The notes beneath the pieces were generated by a model. The model saw nothing but the letters and a program-made list of their open reading frames with translations. It had not been told where the DNA came from and ran no database searches. Made by a program: the position numbers and the translations under genes. DNA of 17,460 bases. Origin: Saccoglossus kowalevskii (Eukaryota; Hemichordata; Enteropneusta; Harrimaniidae). The stretch is taken from positions 107,684 to 125,143 of the forward strand of contig NW_003126389.1 in the NCBI RefSeq assembly GCF_000003605.2, in the 5' to 3' direction. Below, piece by piece: positions 1-9,494 of the stretch (positions are counted from its first letter, which is position 1; each line of letters starts with the position of its first letter).

Positions 1-1738
1 AATGCACATTTCCCAGTGGGAGTCAACCTAGCTTGAATCTGCCATTAAAAAATAGGGGTGTTTTCAGCAAAAAACGAATAATCCTTGAGTGCACACAATA
101 CACTGAATTTTAGAACAAATCTTGAATTAGTTACAGCAGCAGAATACCACAGAAATATCAGACGAAACATGAAAACACTATATATTGTATTTTGGCCTGA
201 ACCCTCTCTATTGCAATTCCAGGGATTATCCCCATTTGTGCAACCATTTCTCACCTTCGTATCACCCAACCCTGAAAACAAATTCTTAATACCACGCTGA
301 AGCGTTTGGTAATGAACATACCAAGTTTGAAAATGTACACTAAAATATTGAATGTCAGTGTCCAATTTAAAATATCCTTGTTGTTTAGAATTATCAATTA
401 AATGAACCCAACATGTGAGTTTTGGCGGATTTTCAGTATTCTAAATAAACATAACTTTTCACCAATAATTATTTATCGAGTATGGTAGATACAATCTAGG
501 GAGTAGATACAATACAACGAACTACATCAACATAAACGTTTTTATATGTAATATGTGTCTAGCCAGTATTATTGTGTAGTAAACTGGCACTTTGCTACTG
601 ATTGTTAGACTTTCAATATTTTTTAATGCATGTGTTTGCTGTTTATTTTTTCAATGTTGTCAAAACAAAACATACATCTTTTTCAGGTCAGTGTAATGTT
701 ATTTATTTTTTTACAGCATTTTGAATTTTCTGTTTCAAATCAAACCAGTCTATATAAACTACATCTGTGGTCAACATATACAACTATTATTATATTGTCA
801 GAAAATATTGAATTAGGATAATAAGGTTATTGTTTGAATTGTGTATTGAGTAAGTAAGTGTATTGAAATGGTAAAAACTCTATTGATTTAGTAGAATGCA
901 AATTCTGCCATATGCGATTTAATTGACTTGCATGCATGTAACTGATGACTTTCATGTGTATGGCACATGTCGGCATGTGAGCTTTACTTCCCATTGTCAG
1001 CTAAACTATATGAACTATCAATGGGTAAGGATCCTGGGACAAGATAGAATTTGACTTCCAAATGTACAGGCGCAAGCCATTATTTAGATTAGTAATGTTA
1101 GTTGTTAGTAGTCAAAGTGTGTCATCAATTTATGTCTTGGATATATGCAGATATTTGTCATGTAGCATTTACGTCACATGTTTTAGCTACCATTTTGAAC
1201 TTTTAACCAAAATGAAAAAAAAATGGTATTTTTTTAGGAGTTTTTAAGCCGATCAATAATTGGTATATAGCATATATGACCATAACATTTTACAAGAGTA
1301 AATGTCTTTATTTTGATCGACCACATGGTTCGGTCACCAACTTGAATGTTCGCCAAAAATTACCTCAATTTGAGGCATTTCTGTCCCATGGATGCTTTTA
1401 CCGATCAAAATGTTCTTGTAGCTGAATAACGGATAATCGTCTGAAATAAATAACTTTTATATCAACGGAAACACATTTAAGCATATGGAGTCTTCAAAGA
1501 CCCGAATAAGCTACTCTGTACTCTATTTATGTCTTGGCTTGAGGTTAATAAGTAATGAACACTATTTTCCTCTTAGCATGAGTTTTAGAACATGATTGAA
1601 AGGATAGTGTGACATCTCATGATTAACAATCCGTGATAAAAACGAGTGTTAAATTGACAAAACAAGGATTATTTAAGAAAACAGGTGTGTAATTGTTGTT
1701 ACCATAGCCTGTAATATTGAGTTTGCATCATGTTTTAG
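1..1738 (+). other. Upstream intron / 5' flank of the propeller gene, no confirmed exon
   Basis: AT-rich sequence with no exon I can support. It ends at an acceptor (…gttttag, AG at 1737-1738) for the first visible exon. An ATG at 1717 is open into that exon, but it lies in the intronic stretch just before the acceptor, and the same stretch precedes the next exon, so I do not take it as a start. A block at about 1544-1642 is a diverged copy of 3248-3347. Short frames at 45-365 (minus), 630-821 and 1062-1247 (plus) show no domain; the last two begin with hydrophobic, signal-peptide-like stretches but have no convincing phase-1 donor. Confidence 0.6.
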
Positions 1739-2405
1739 GTTCCATTGGTTCATCAGTAGCAGATGGCATTGACACATTAGTGATAAGTACTGATTATCAA
1801 TTATATCAGACAACATTGGAAATAAAATCATTTATAGGACCATTAACACCTAATGTGCCATTGATAGATGTTGACATGTCCCCGGACGGATGGCTCATTG
1901 GTGTAACAGTTGATTATGAATTAGTACATATGTTGTCATTGGAAAATGCTGTGTGGTCAAATCCAATTCCAGGAAGTGCTAGAGTGATCAGCGCATGTGT
2001 AGATGAGCTGGGATACATCTTTGGAATAACTGCAACTAAAACGTTGAAAAGGAGATTTGATGTCCAATCAGCATGGTCGATTGTGGCCAATGGGTATGCG
2101 GAACAGGTCATAAAAATAACCGTCAACACAATGCTGTACGGAATCACACGAAACAGCCTCCTGTATTTTGATCAATCTGGTTCATGGATTGATACTGGAA
2201 CTGATTTTGGTGGCAATGCTATTACAGATATTGCATTTGTCAATTCAGAACTATTTGTCCAAGTGGTAGAGACTATTGAACTCATAGCTATATGTTACAT
2301 TGGACAACAACAATCATCACAACCGAATGGAGGATCTAGTAGTACAAGTGTTGGTAAATACACACGTTTGTTTTATTGCTTATTTTATTTTACACATATT
2401 TATAG
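1544..2405 (+). repeat. Tandem segmental duplication, copy 1 (exon A with flanking intron)
   Basis: Upstream block 1544-1642 matches 3248-3347 (shared pieces such as gttaataagt, cactattttcc, gtgtgacatc, gattaacaatcc). The sequence TTTGCATCATGTTTTAG before exon A recurs unchanged before exon B. Downstream similarity runs about 50 bp past the donor (gtaaata, then ttgtttt and attttac). The two copies therefore arose by duplication of a genomic block, not of the exon alone. Offsets differ (about 1.70 kb for the upstream block, 2.44 kb for the exon), so one copy gained or lost roughly 0.73 kb between them. Confidence 0.8.
1739..2353 (+). CDS. Exon A: beta-propeller module 1 of a membrane-anchored multi-propeller protein
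   Basis: The exon is 615 bp, phase 1 at both ends: acceptor ttttag before 1739, donor G|gtaaat after 2353. It encodes about 205 residues with no stop. I see four repeats of 38-41 residues (starting at DTLVIST, WLIGVTV, YIFGITA and TMLYGIT), then a closing strand IAICYIG and a Ser/Gly linker (GGSSSTSV). Each repeat has a beta-strand, a turn rich in D/N/G (SPDG), often a Trp (VWSNPIPG, AWSIVANG, GSWIDTG) and an IxxxxVDxxG-like strand. This resembles tectonin and tachylectin-2 propeller repeats, some of which bind sugars. Lectin activity here is only inferred. The module is about four fifths identical in protein to the next exon. The first codon is completed by a G from an unseen upstream exon. 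Confidence 0.85.
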
Positions 2406-4176
2406 TATGTATTTCAATGCACGACCCCTTCTTTCCATCCCCTCAGTAAAGCCGCGACCCCCGCTGGTGCAACTAACTCTCAACATTGTTAATGATCGGA
2501 CTGTTTTGCAGCCATCTTCGATTCAAGTTAAACATTACGAACCATTTGAATCTTTACGTATTGTGATATTTGTAGTTGTATTATCGATATATGGCTACCC
2601 ATGTTATGAATACAAACGTTAGTAGCGGTCATGTGACTTTTCTGTTTTTGTAGTTGCTAAAATCGTCTCCTCAACCATTGAACACATGGAATTTATTTTT
2701 TAGCATGTATGTATAATGCTCATTACTATTTACAAATCTCTTTGTGACTGATCACGTGGTGTGGTTACCATCTTTGATTTATTTTACTAATGCCATATTT
2801 ATCCGATTATTTTGAAATCTGCCATGTATCATTTCTATGCTATGAATTCTTTGAGGCAGAAAATAATTAATTCGGCTGACTCACATTATTTTGCGCCATC
2901 GGGGTAAGTGTTTCTCATAAGAGCTTTTTAACCAACCAATTGAATATTTATAATGTAGAATATAGGATCGTACCTGTTTAGAAATAAAATAAAGTAATAT
3001 TGATCAAATCGTTTTTAGGTGCTAATTTGAATTTTAAAATTGGTAACAGTTTGGGCGTTTATATCTTATGAATGCTTCAACCAGTCAACCTGCTATTTTT
3101 CATGTAGCATGCATGACCGAAGCATCTTCTTAACACAATAAACATATACATCAGTGGGTAAATCAATGGGCATATTCAGTTTTTAAAACTAGGTTCCGAT
3201 AAAGTTGCTTGAACGCTTTAATTATGATTATTATGCATTGGTATCATGTTAATAAGTGGGGAGCACTATTTTCCCATTAGTATACGTTTTAGAAGCATGA
3301 TTAAAAAAATGGTGTGACATCCCAAGATTAACAATCCATGGTTAAAATGAAGAGTTACCAATCAAATCATTGCGCTACAGCTGCGATATACTAAAATATC
3401 CCCATAACAATGCTTTGACGAGATATAAATACTAAATTAATTTAACGTGTTTCCAAGGTTAGACTTGAAGACAAACATGCTTAATTAAGGAGCCCGTATC
3501 AATTTAAAATGTTTAGAGCATAAATATAAGGTCAATGGAGTAGATTTTTGGAAACTGCAGTGCAGCGTGCCCCTCAGCAAGCAATAATAGTAATGTCGTA
3601 TGTTAAATGTGTGGCTGTTCAAAATTATTGTACGATATTCAGTTGCTTTTTGAAATAATATTTTGATGATTTTATATGCCTAATGGTAATTACACAATAT
3701 AAAAAAATGTTTACCATGTTGAATCGATGAATTTGTCATAAGCAAATATATCCATTATTATGTACAGAGAAGACATTGCAAAATATTGCATTGGTTACAC
3801 TCGTCCAGTCACCTGCATGGTTTCACCTGCTATGTTGTTTCTTCAATATCTCACAATACACATTGTTACCCATAATACTACGCAATTTTAATTAAGGATA
3901 TTGGTTTAGCAACAAATACTCAGCAAATAAACTACACATAGTATGTGGAGGTACCTATGCAATTGATGGAATTTCCGGGTGAAAGAAGGTACAAACATAT
4001 ACCACTCAAATGTGAAGTAGTATATTACTCTGTTCAATTCTCTACGTCCACAAACTCCCGTTCTTGCGTTTAATTACTCATTCCACGTTGCATATTGTCG
4101 TATAATAACCCCTGAACCCCCCAAAAAGGTGTATTTATGAAAATATTATTAATATCTAATTTGCATCATGTTTTAG
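2354..4176 (+). other. Intron between modules 1 and 2
   Basis: It is bounded by G|gtaaat and ttttag and holds no second gene that I can see. The frame of exon A stays open to 2622 if the donor is ignored, but residues past 2353 lose propeller character and the donor position is shared with exon B, so I read this as chance. The segment 3248-3347 is the second copy of the duplicated upstream block. About 0.73 kb between 3350 and 4150 has no counterpart before exon A. Confidence 0.75.
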
Positions 4177-4825
4177 GTTCTGCTGGTTCGTCGGTAGAAG
4201 ATGGCATCGACACATTATTGATATATACTAATAATCAATTATATCAGACAACATTGGAAATGAAATCATTTATAGGACCATTAACACCTAATGTTCCCTT
4301 GATTGACATTGACATGTCCCCTGATGGATGGCTAATTGGTGTAACAGTTGGATATGAATTAGTATATATGTTGTCATGGGAAAATGCTGTGTGGTCAAAT
4401 CCAATTCCAGGAAGTGCTAGTGTGATCAGCGCATGTGTAGATGAGCAGGGATACATCTTTGGAATAACTGCAACTAAAACGTTGAAAAGGAGAATTGATC
4501 TCCGATCAGCATGGTCGATTGTGGCCAATGGGTATGTGGAGCAGGTTATAAAATTAACCGTCAACACAATGCTGTTCGGACTTACACCAAACAGTCTACT
4601 GTATTTTGATGAACCTGCTGGTTCCTGGATTAATACTGGAATTGATTTTGGGGACAGTGTTTTGGTAGATATTGCATTTGTTGATTCAGACGTTCTTGCC
4701 CCATTGGAAGCGAATAATGAAATGATTGCTATATGTTACATTGGACAACAAACATCATCACAATCTAATACTGGTAAATATAAACAATTGTTTTTTGAGT
4801 ATTGTATTTTACCCATAGTACATTT
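3248..4825 (+). repeat. Tandem segmental duplication, copy 2 (exon B with flanking intron)
   Basis: This is the counterpart of 1544-2405. Homology is visible at 3248-3347, at 4160-4176 (directly before the acceptor), across the whole exon, and for about 50 bp after the donor. The middle of the upstream intron (about 3350-4150) is extra relative to copy 1 and could be an insertion or an ancestral part lost from copy 1. Confidence 0.78.
4177..4773 (+). CDS. Exon B: beta-propeller module 2
   Basis: The exon is 597 bp, phase 1 at both ends (acceptor ttttag, donor G|gtaaat), encoding about 199 residues. Repeat starts are DTLLIYT, WLIGVTV, YIFGITA and TMLFGLT, and the module closes with IAICYIG and a short Ser-rich linker. 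It is nearly the same as module 1 over the first three repeats (for example LTPNVPLID and WSNPIPGSA are shared). The fourth repeat and the loop before the closing strand have changed most (LAPLEANNE against FVQVVETIE). Trp replaces Leu in LSWENAVW, restoring a residue usual in tectonin-type repeats. It belongs to the same transcript as its neighbours by phase and architecture. Whether A and B are both included or used alternatively cannot be told here. Confidence 0.86.
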
Positions 4826-5337
4826 TTTATCACTTCACAGAATCACTCCTGTATCACGATAGCTCAGATTGAAACCTTTTATGCATTATCATGTTATAAC
4901 ACAAATTTGGGAATCACATTAAGAATACAAACTGCGCTATTACAAACCAAAGTTTCGTCATCCTCACACTTAATCAAGTTGTCACATGTTACGTAATACT
5001 CCTAAAATGACATCTACATCACAGACCCAGTGATAGAATACATTAATACTTGGGTTTAAAAGGAAGCTAAATATGTCATTTTTAAATATTCACGAATGAA
5101 CCAACTTCTGGTTTATGTAATCAATTTATGCATTCATGATATTACAAAAAAATTGTTCTATTGATGGAAATGTCGTTGTCAAACAGTTAAAGTACGTTAC
5201 CGTACTGGTAAACGGCCTCCTGGTGCATTGTGTTATGTTCTATAAATATAATTAATGTTCCAATTCATAGTTTGGTTTCCCAACACTGTATCTGATATGA
5301 AAATGGCTAGTATTTTGTTGATTTATACGTCTTGTTT

Positions 5338-5358
5338 ATAGTAGTAGTAGTAGTAGTA
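5338..5358. repeat. (TAG)n microsatellite, about 7 units
   Basis: An uninterrupted TAG run inside the intron between modules 2 and 3, probably length-polymorphic. No functional role is visible. Confidence 0.9.
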
Positions 5359-5486
5359 AATGCAAAATCTGCCAAGTTTGTATGAAACCTTAATATGTCG
5401 TACATGTATTCGCATTTGATAAACTCGCAACTTTACAGACACAGAGACTCAATTTTTGAACCATTACATAGATGTATTTCCAACCC

Positions 5487-5521
5487 TATATAAGGTGTTC
5501 TCGAAGAACGTGTTCTTGGAA
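5487..5521 (+). promoter_or_regulatory. Possible TATA box with heat-shock-element-like blocks (weak)
   Basis: TATATAAGG at about 5487-5495 is followed by TTC-2-GAA (5498-5505) and TTC-3-GAA (5513-5521), resembling heat-shock-factor half-sites. The second pair has one extra spacer base, and both lie on the downstream side of the TATA, which is atypical. In an AT-rich intron this may be chance. Confidence 0.15.
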
Positions 5522-6826
5522 CGGCTTTGAGTTTTCCATTAATACGTTTTTGAAATCTTTTTGTTTTTTGGATTTTCTAATCTCCTTATAGTGGTTTGGC
5601 GAAATATATGCTTGTTTTTTTATTGCGCAATTTCGAAAATAAAAGTGATAGGCCCTTCATATACTTTACTCAAGCACATTAAGGAGATGCAATTGTCAAT
5701 TAGAATGTAACATAAAAAAAGGTTTTATAACCATACAGTTTACAATTTAAATCCAAAGTTTTTCCAAGTTAAGTGTTTTAGAATTTCTTATATCGGATCG
5801 GGCTACACCTTTAATAATTGTTTGACACTGAAAAATGTACTGACCCTTGTACTTGTCGTCAGTAAACACTGATGTAATAATATACAACACAATTGCAATT
5901 TATTCTGACAGTTTATTTCCTTCTGAGCAAATATATAAGGGTTTCATGCGCATACATCTCCAGTTGACAACACATACATCTATTGAACACATACATAAAA
6001 TAAGTGAGTTGGGAATCATATCGTAGCCTTCATTGAATGACAGACGCGAACCCACGATATGCATAAACTAATCACTTCTGATATTCTGTTCTGGTAACGT
6101 GTATTTATTGGGTAAGATAATTTCATGACAACAAATACGCACCCAATCTTTTCACTGGGGCTATCTTCATAGAGCATTACACTAATCATCAGCAGACCCC
6201 TTAGAAATGAAATCGAATGAATTGTATGACTATCAATCGGAAAATAACTTTGCATCATCATAAACAATGTACTCCAATAATGATTAGTTAATGTATAGTT
6301 AATGATATCATAACGTTATTTAATATGATATTTTATATGAAGGTACCATTGAAGGGACAATAAAACATTGTTATTTATCCGACAATTTACAATGTTTTTT
6401 TTGGGGGAGTCAAATTCCTTCTGCTAAATTGTTTTTTCAGCAGCGGAAGTATTTCTGCCAGTATGCCAGTTTGTATTCCGACTGTAGAATGCAACAAAAT
6501 TCACTTCTAGCAAACTACCTGAGACACTATTTACACCACTTGGTTGGGGTATGATAATTTGTTTAGTGGTATTTATATACCCTTACAACATTGGTTGGTT
6601 ATGGGCTGCAGTTTAAAAACGATCATTCAGTGAATGGGGGAAGCTAAGTTAAAAAGTCCTTAATATCATGCTCATCAAGAGCAATTTTATTTATCTTTTC
6701 TGTAAATTTGTTTCAATTTTTTTTTCAATTAGGTAATACCTAATCATACTTTAAAGTTACAACATTGTAAAGCAACAGTATTGTTATTCTCAATTGAATA
6801 TTCTCTATTTTCTATTTCCTTTTTAG

Positions 6827-7588
6827 TAGAAACAGCGCTACTCGTTGGAGATGACAACAATTTGTACACACGTGATGAAATTGGCTCTGTGTCCCTTGTT
6901 CCATATACCAATGGTATTATCGATATTGTTTTCATGGGTGACGATTCTTTACTCGCTGTGAATACAAATAACGAAATGGTGCTAAAGTATATAATGGATG
7001 ATCAAGGATGGACTGAGATAGTACCAAACTCTTGCTGTGTGATTAGTGTAGATATCAAGGACAGCCTCATAATTGGTGTCGGAATCGATAACCATCTATA
7101 TACAAAAAATAAATTGAATGATGTTTGGAATGGCCCAGTTGCAGACAGTGGATTTGTCCAAAAGGTGGTCATATACAGTGAAGGTGTATATAATACAATA
7201 CTGGCAGTGGATACAAATGGTGTAATAGTAATAACATCAAGTGGCAGTATACCTTTTTGGCAAGATGCAGGAATCAATGAGAATGTGAAAGATTTTACGG
7301 TGGTATCATCGGGTTTATTTGATCAAATAATGCATGATGACCATTTCTTTCAAGCAATATGCTATGGTGAATTGCCAGATAGTTTTACTGCTATGGGTAG
7401 TTCTAGAGGATCTGGCAGCTCTGGTGAGTCGAGCAACGCTGGTTCACCAGGAAGCACAGGTGGATCTATTGATTCAGGCTCTGATGGAAGTTCTGGTGGG
7501 AATGTTGACTCTGGTTCAGCTGGAGGTTCGGGTGGATCTGTTGAGTCTAGCTTGGCTGGAAACTCTGACAGATTAGACGCTGCAACAG
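6827..7588 (+). CDS. Exon C: beta-propeller module 3 with Gly/Ser-rich stalk
   Basis: The exon is 762 bp, phase 1 at both ends: acceptor cctttttag, donor CAG|gtagac. It encodes about 254 residues. The module has four repeats of about 40 residues (starts TALLVGD, SLLAVNT, SLIIGVG, TILAVDT) and a closing strand FFQAICYG. It carries the fullest family pattern: NNLYTR and NHLYTKN strands, GWTEIVPNSCCVISVD with a vicinal Cys pair, and VWNGPVADSG. After it come about 60 residues almost wholly of Gly, Ser, Ala and acidic residues, ending in three 12-residue repeats. The tail has several Ser-Gly pairs near Asp/Glu, so O-glycosylation or glycosaminoglycan attachment is possible (inference). It looks like an extended extracellular stalk between modules 3 and 4. 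Confidence 0.87.
7459..7566 (+). repeat. Coding 36-bp minisatellite, 3 units (12-residue GGx(I/V)(D/E)S repeats)
   Basis: Units are 7459-7494, 7495-7530 and 7531-7566, in frame, reading GGSIDSGSDGSS, GGNVDSGSAGGS and GGSVESSLAGNS. The preceding Ser/Gly/Pro stretch (from about 7396) looks like older, more decayed units. Such tracts commonly vary in copy number between alleles, which would change stalk length. Confidence 0.85.
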
Positions 7589-7595
7589 GTAGACA

Positions 7596-7647
<52 letters not shown>

Positions 7648-7781
7648 CTATATGCATGCTTCCGTGGGTAGTTGCAATTATTTACATGTGAGTACATTTA
7701 GTGAAAATTGTATTTTACCAAAATATACAAATTATTACTTCCTAACAAAGAATTGTCATAAATTCTATTACCGATTTCTAG
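7589..7781 (+). other. Short intron between modules 3 and 4
   Basis: A 193-bp intron, donor gtagac, acceptor gatttctag. About a quarter of it is an (AT)n run. An in-frame TGA lies only three codons after the donor, so retention would truncate the protein right after the stalk, before the membrane anchor. Confidence 0.8.
7599..7642. repeat. (AT)n microsatellite, about 22 units
   Basis: Perfect AT dinucleotide run starting 10 bases after the splice donor. It is self-complementary, so it could fold in the pre-mRNA next to the donor. Confidence 0.95.
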
Positions 7782-8450
7782 AAGATTCTCACACTTCTGT
7801 TGCTATGCCTGGTGCACCATATTCGGCAAGTCACTATATAATAGGAGAAATGGATCAAAGCAACGTGATTGCTGTTGGCGAGGATGGTTATCTTTATACT
7901 GGAATCCCAATGGGTGACTACGCATATCAATACCATGGCCCAATTCATGGCTCATGCTGTGTGATAGACATTGCTAGCCTACCTGACAAAACACTTGTAG
8001 GTGTTCAAGAGGACAATAGGTTATATGTTAAATCAAATTTAGAGGAAGGTAGTTGGATTCGAAGTTATACAGATAGCTGCTGCATTGTAAGTGTGGACGT
8101 GTTACTTGATGGTGAAATAATAGCAGCCAGTATCGCAGATGTGGTACTTATTAGATCAAGTATAAATGCTGAATGGGATCTAACAATTCCTATTGGCATG
8201 CATATTGCAAAACTTACCTTAATTCCAAACAGTTTTGATATAATTGGGATTAGTGAAGATAGTACGCTCATTATTCATACTGACGGTGTGTGGAAGACAC
8301 TCGACAACGACCTGTTTGTTCTACCTATCACTGACTTGACTGTAGATGAGGAAGGAAATTATGGTGCCTTGGTTCCCGGAATGTCAGAATTATCAAATGG
8401 GGACCAGATTCACATTGTCAGCATTGCACATGTCGATTTTCCTCTGCAAG
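7782..8450 (+). CDS. Exon D: beta-propeller module 4
   Basis: The exon is 669 bp, phase 1 at both ends: acceptor gatttctag, donor CAAG|gtattt. It encodes about 223 residues. After a short N-terminal linker there are four repeats (starts SNVIAVG, TLVGVQE, EIIAASI, FDIIGIS) and a closing strand IHIVSIAHV. Two vicinal Cys pairs occur at equivalent sites in repeats 1 and 2 (HGSCCVID, TDSCCIVSVD), as in module 3 but not modules 1 and 2. Family strands GYLYTG and NRLYVKS and a Trp in SWIRS are present. Repeats 3 and 4 are more diverged. This is the membrane-proximal module; three short exons lead from it to the transmembrane helix. Confidence 0.86.
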
Positions 8451-9033
8451 GTATTTTCTAAACTTGTTTGTGCAACTCTGATATTTATATTGTCATTGCC
8501 AACACTGATTTGTTTTGGCAGAGTATAACTCAATGAATTTGGTAATGTTTTGATTAAATCATGGAGTACTATTATATTGAATATTGCAGTCACCAGACAT
8601 TAGCGTTATTTTAAATAGAGACCTTTTCATTCAACAAAATAATGTTCAAATACAAATATATTGGATATTTAACACACTAGAACCATAATTCGACTGTCGT
8701 ATTTTGCTCTCATACTGTTACATTCTAAAACTTTCGACTTTCAATTAAAATTAAAAGTAAGGATCAGCAATGATCTTAAAGCTTTACACTGTCATATTGC
8801 ATTACAAATATCACACTTAGCACACGACATGTAATAAAATACCAAGTCAATCAAACTGATTCGAGTGAGACAAGTGCAATAAATGTTCAGATGTGAAACA
8901 GGGACTAGATAATTAAGGATAAATTTACTGAGTCACGTTCATTGCATTTTCAGGTGTGAAACATGAACTAGCAAATTGAGAATAATTGTATTATTTCATT
9001 TTAATTCAACTATTATATTTTCATTCATTTTAG
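8451..9033 (+). other. Intron between module 4 and the microexon
   Basis: AT-rich intron, donor gtattt, acceptor tcattttag. An in-frame TAA follows the donor within three codons. It carries a degenerate 63-bp tandem repeat; no other feature was seen. Confidence 0.75.
8862..8990. repeat. Degenerate tandem repeat, 2 units of about 63 bp
   Basis: The stretch at 8886-8922 (TTCAGATGTGAAACAG…) recurs at 8949-8985 (TTCAGGTGTGAAACAT…), 63 bases later, with 7 mismatches in 37 by eye. Weaker similarity (GAGT, then GCAATAAA/GCATTTT) precedes each, suggesting an old local duplication. Confidence 0.6.
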
Positions 9034-9060
9034 ATTATAAGGGTTCTCCTCAGACGATAG
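9034..9060 (+). CDS. Exon E: 27-bp microexon
   Basis: Between a strong acceptor (tcattcattttag) and a consensus donor (ATAG|gtaagt) lie 27 bases, exactly nine codons, phase 1 at both ends. Joined to exon D it adds about DYKGSPQTI. It is too short to show by coding statistics, but both splice sites are good and it keeps the frame with exons D and F, so I consider it real. Its length makes it a natural cassette: skipping would shorten the juxtamembrane linker by nine residues. Exon F starts with the same DY pair. Confidence 0.65.
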   Translation: MIRVLLRR

Positions 9061-9307
9061 GTAAGTTGAGAAAATCAAAATAAACCCTATAAAAACTAGC
9101 AATAAAAAACAATTATTCTGTATTAATGTTTGCAATTTAAAATCAATTATATTAGCTACGCTGTTATTTATTATTTTGTTTGTCGTCCAGAGAATAATTA
9201 TCACTGCACATATACATTATATAAAAAAAACAGTACATCAATGTTTTGCCAAATGTCACTCAAAATCACATTTACTGGTTCTAGTTAAATTGTATCTTTG
9301 TTGACAG
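9061..9307 (+). other. Intron between exons E and F
   Basis: A 247-bp AT-rich intron from gtaagt to ttgttgacag. Nothing else was seen in it. Confidence 0.65.
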
Positions 9308-9382
9308 ACTACCAGGACATTTCTACTAGTGGTACTTTCAATGGCAAACATGGTTCAATTTCTTCTGAAAACAGCGGATTAG
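9308..9382 (+). CDS. Exon F: Ser-rich juxtamembrane linker
   Basis: A 75-bp exon, 25 codons, phase 1 at both ends: acceptor ttgttgacag, donor TTAG|gtaaga. It encodes a hydrophilic Ser/Gly/Asn-rich segment (including ISTSGTFNG and ISSENSG), suited to a flexible extracellular stem just before the membrane helix. No domain is recognised. The exon is placed by its two good splice sites, by phase, and by its link to the transmembrane exon. Confidence 0.72.
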   Translation, partial: TTRTFLLVVLSMANMVQFLLKTAD

Positions 9383-9494
9383 GTAAGATACATTCAATAC
9401 AAAACATTCCTTGTTCACGAACAGGAATTAATAAATAAGGCAGTTTTACCTGGATTCAAGTAAATATCACTAGAATTTTTATCTCACATTCTAG

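Larger units (their letters stand above)
4774..6826 (+). other. Intron between modules 2 and 3
   Basis: About 2 kb of AT-rich sequence from G|gtaaat to a pyrimidine-rich acceptor (tttcctttttag). No exon was recognised. It holds a short (TAG)n microsatellite near 5338-5358 and a TATATAAGG with heat-shock-like TTC/GAA blocks near 5487-5521. A minus-strand frame at 6016-6267 shows no known motif and is probably chance. Confidence 0.7.

Noticed and set aside
45-365. 106-codon minus-strand frame and overlapping plus-strand frame 85-300
   Set aside because: No domain, no splice context and no start context. The protein looks like random AT-rich translation, though an old transposon fragment cannot be excluded.
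1717-1738. ATG at 1717 as start codon of the first propeller exon
   Set aside because: It lies in the last bases of an intron before a good acceptor; the same bases precede exon B, which is clearly internal, and no signal peptide follows.
2354-2622. Open frame continuing past the exon A donor
   Set aside because: The residues lose propeller pattern, and the matching position in exon B is also a G|gtaaat donor, so this is intron read by chance.
7334-7697. Frames overlapping the Gly/Ser stalk on both strands (7334-7576 plus, 7362-7697 minus)
   Set aside because: They are shadows of the repetitive coding minisatellite; the minus frame also runs through the AT microsatellite.
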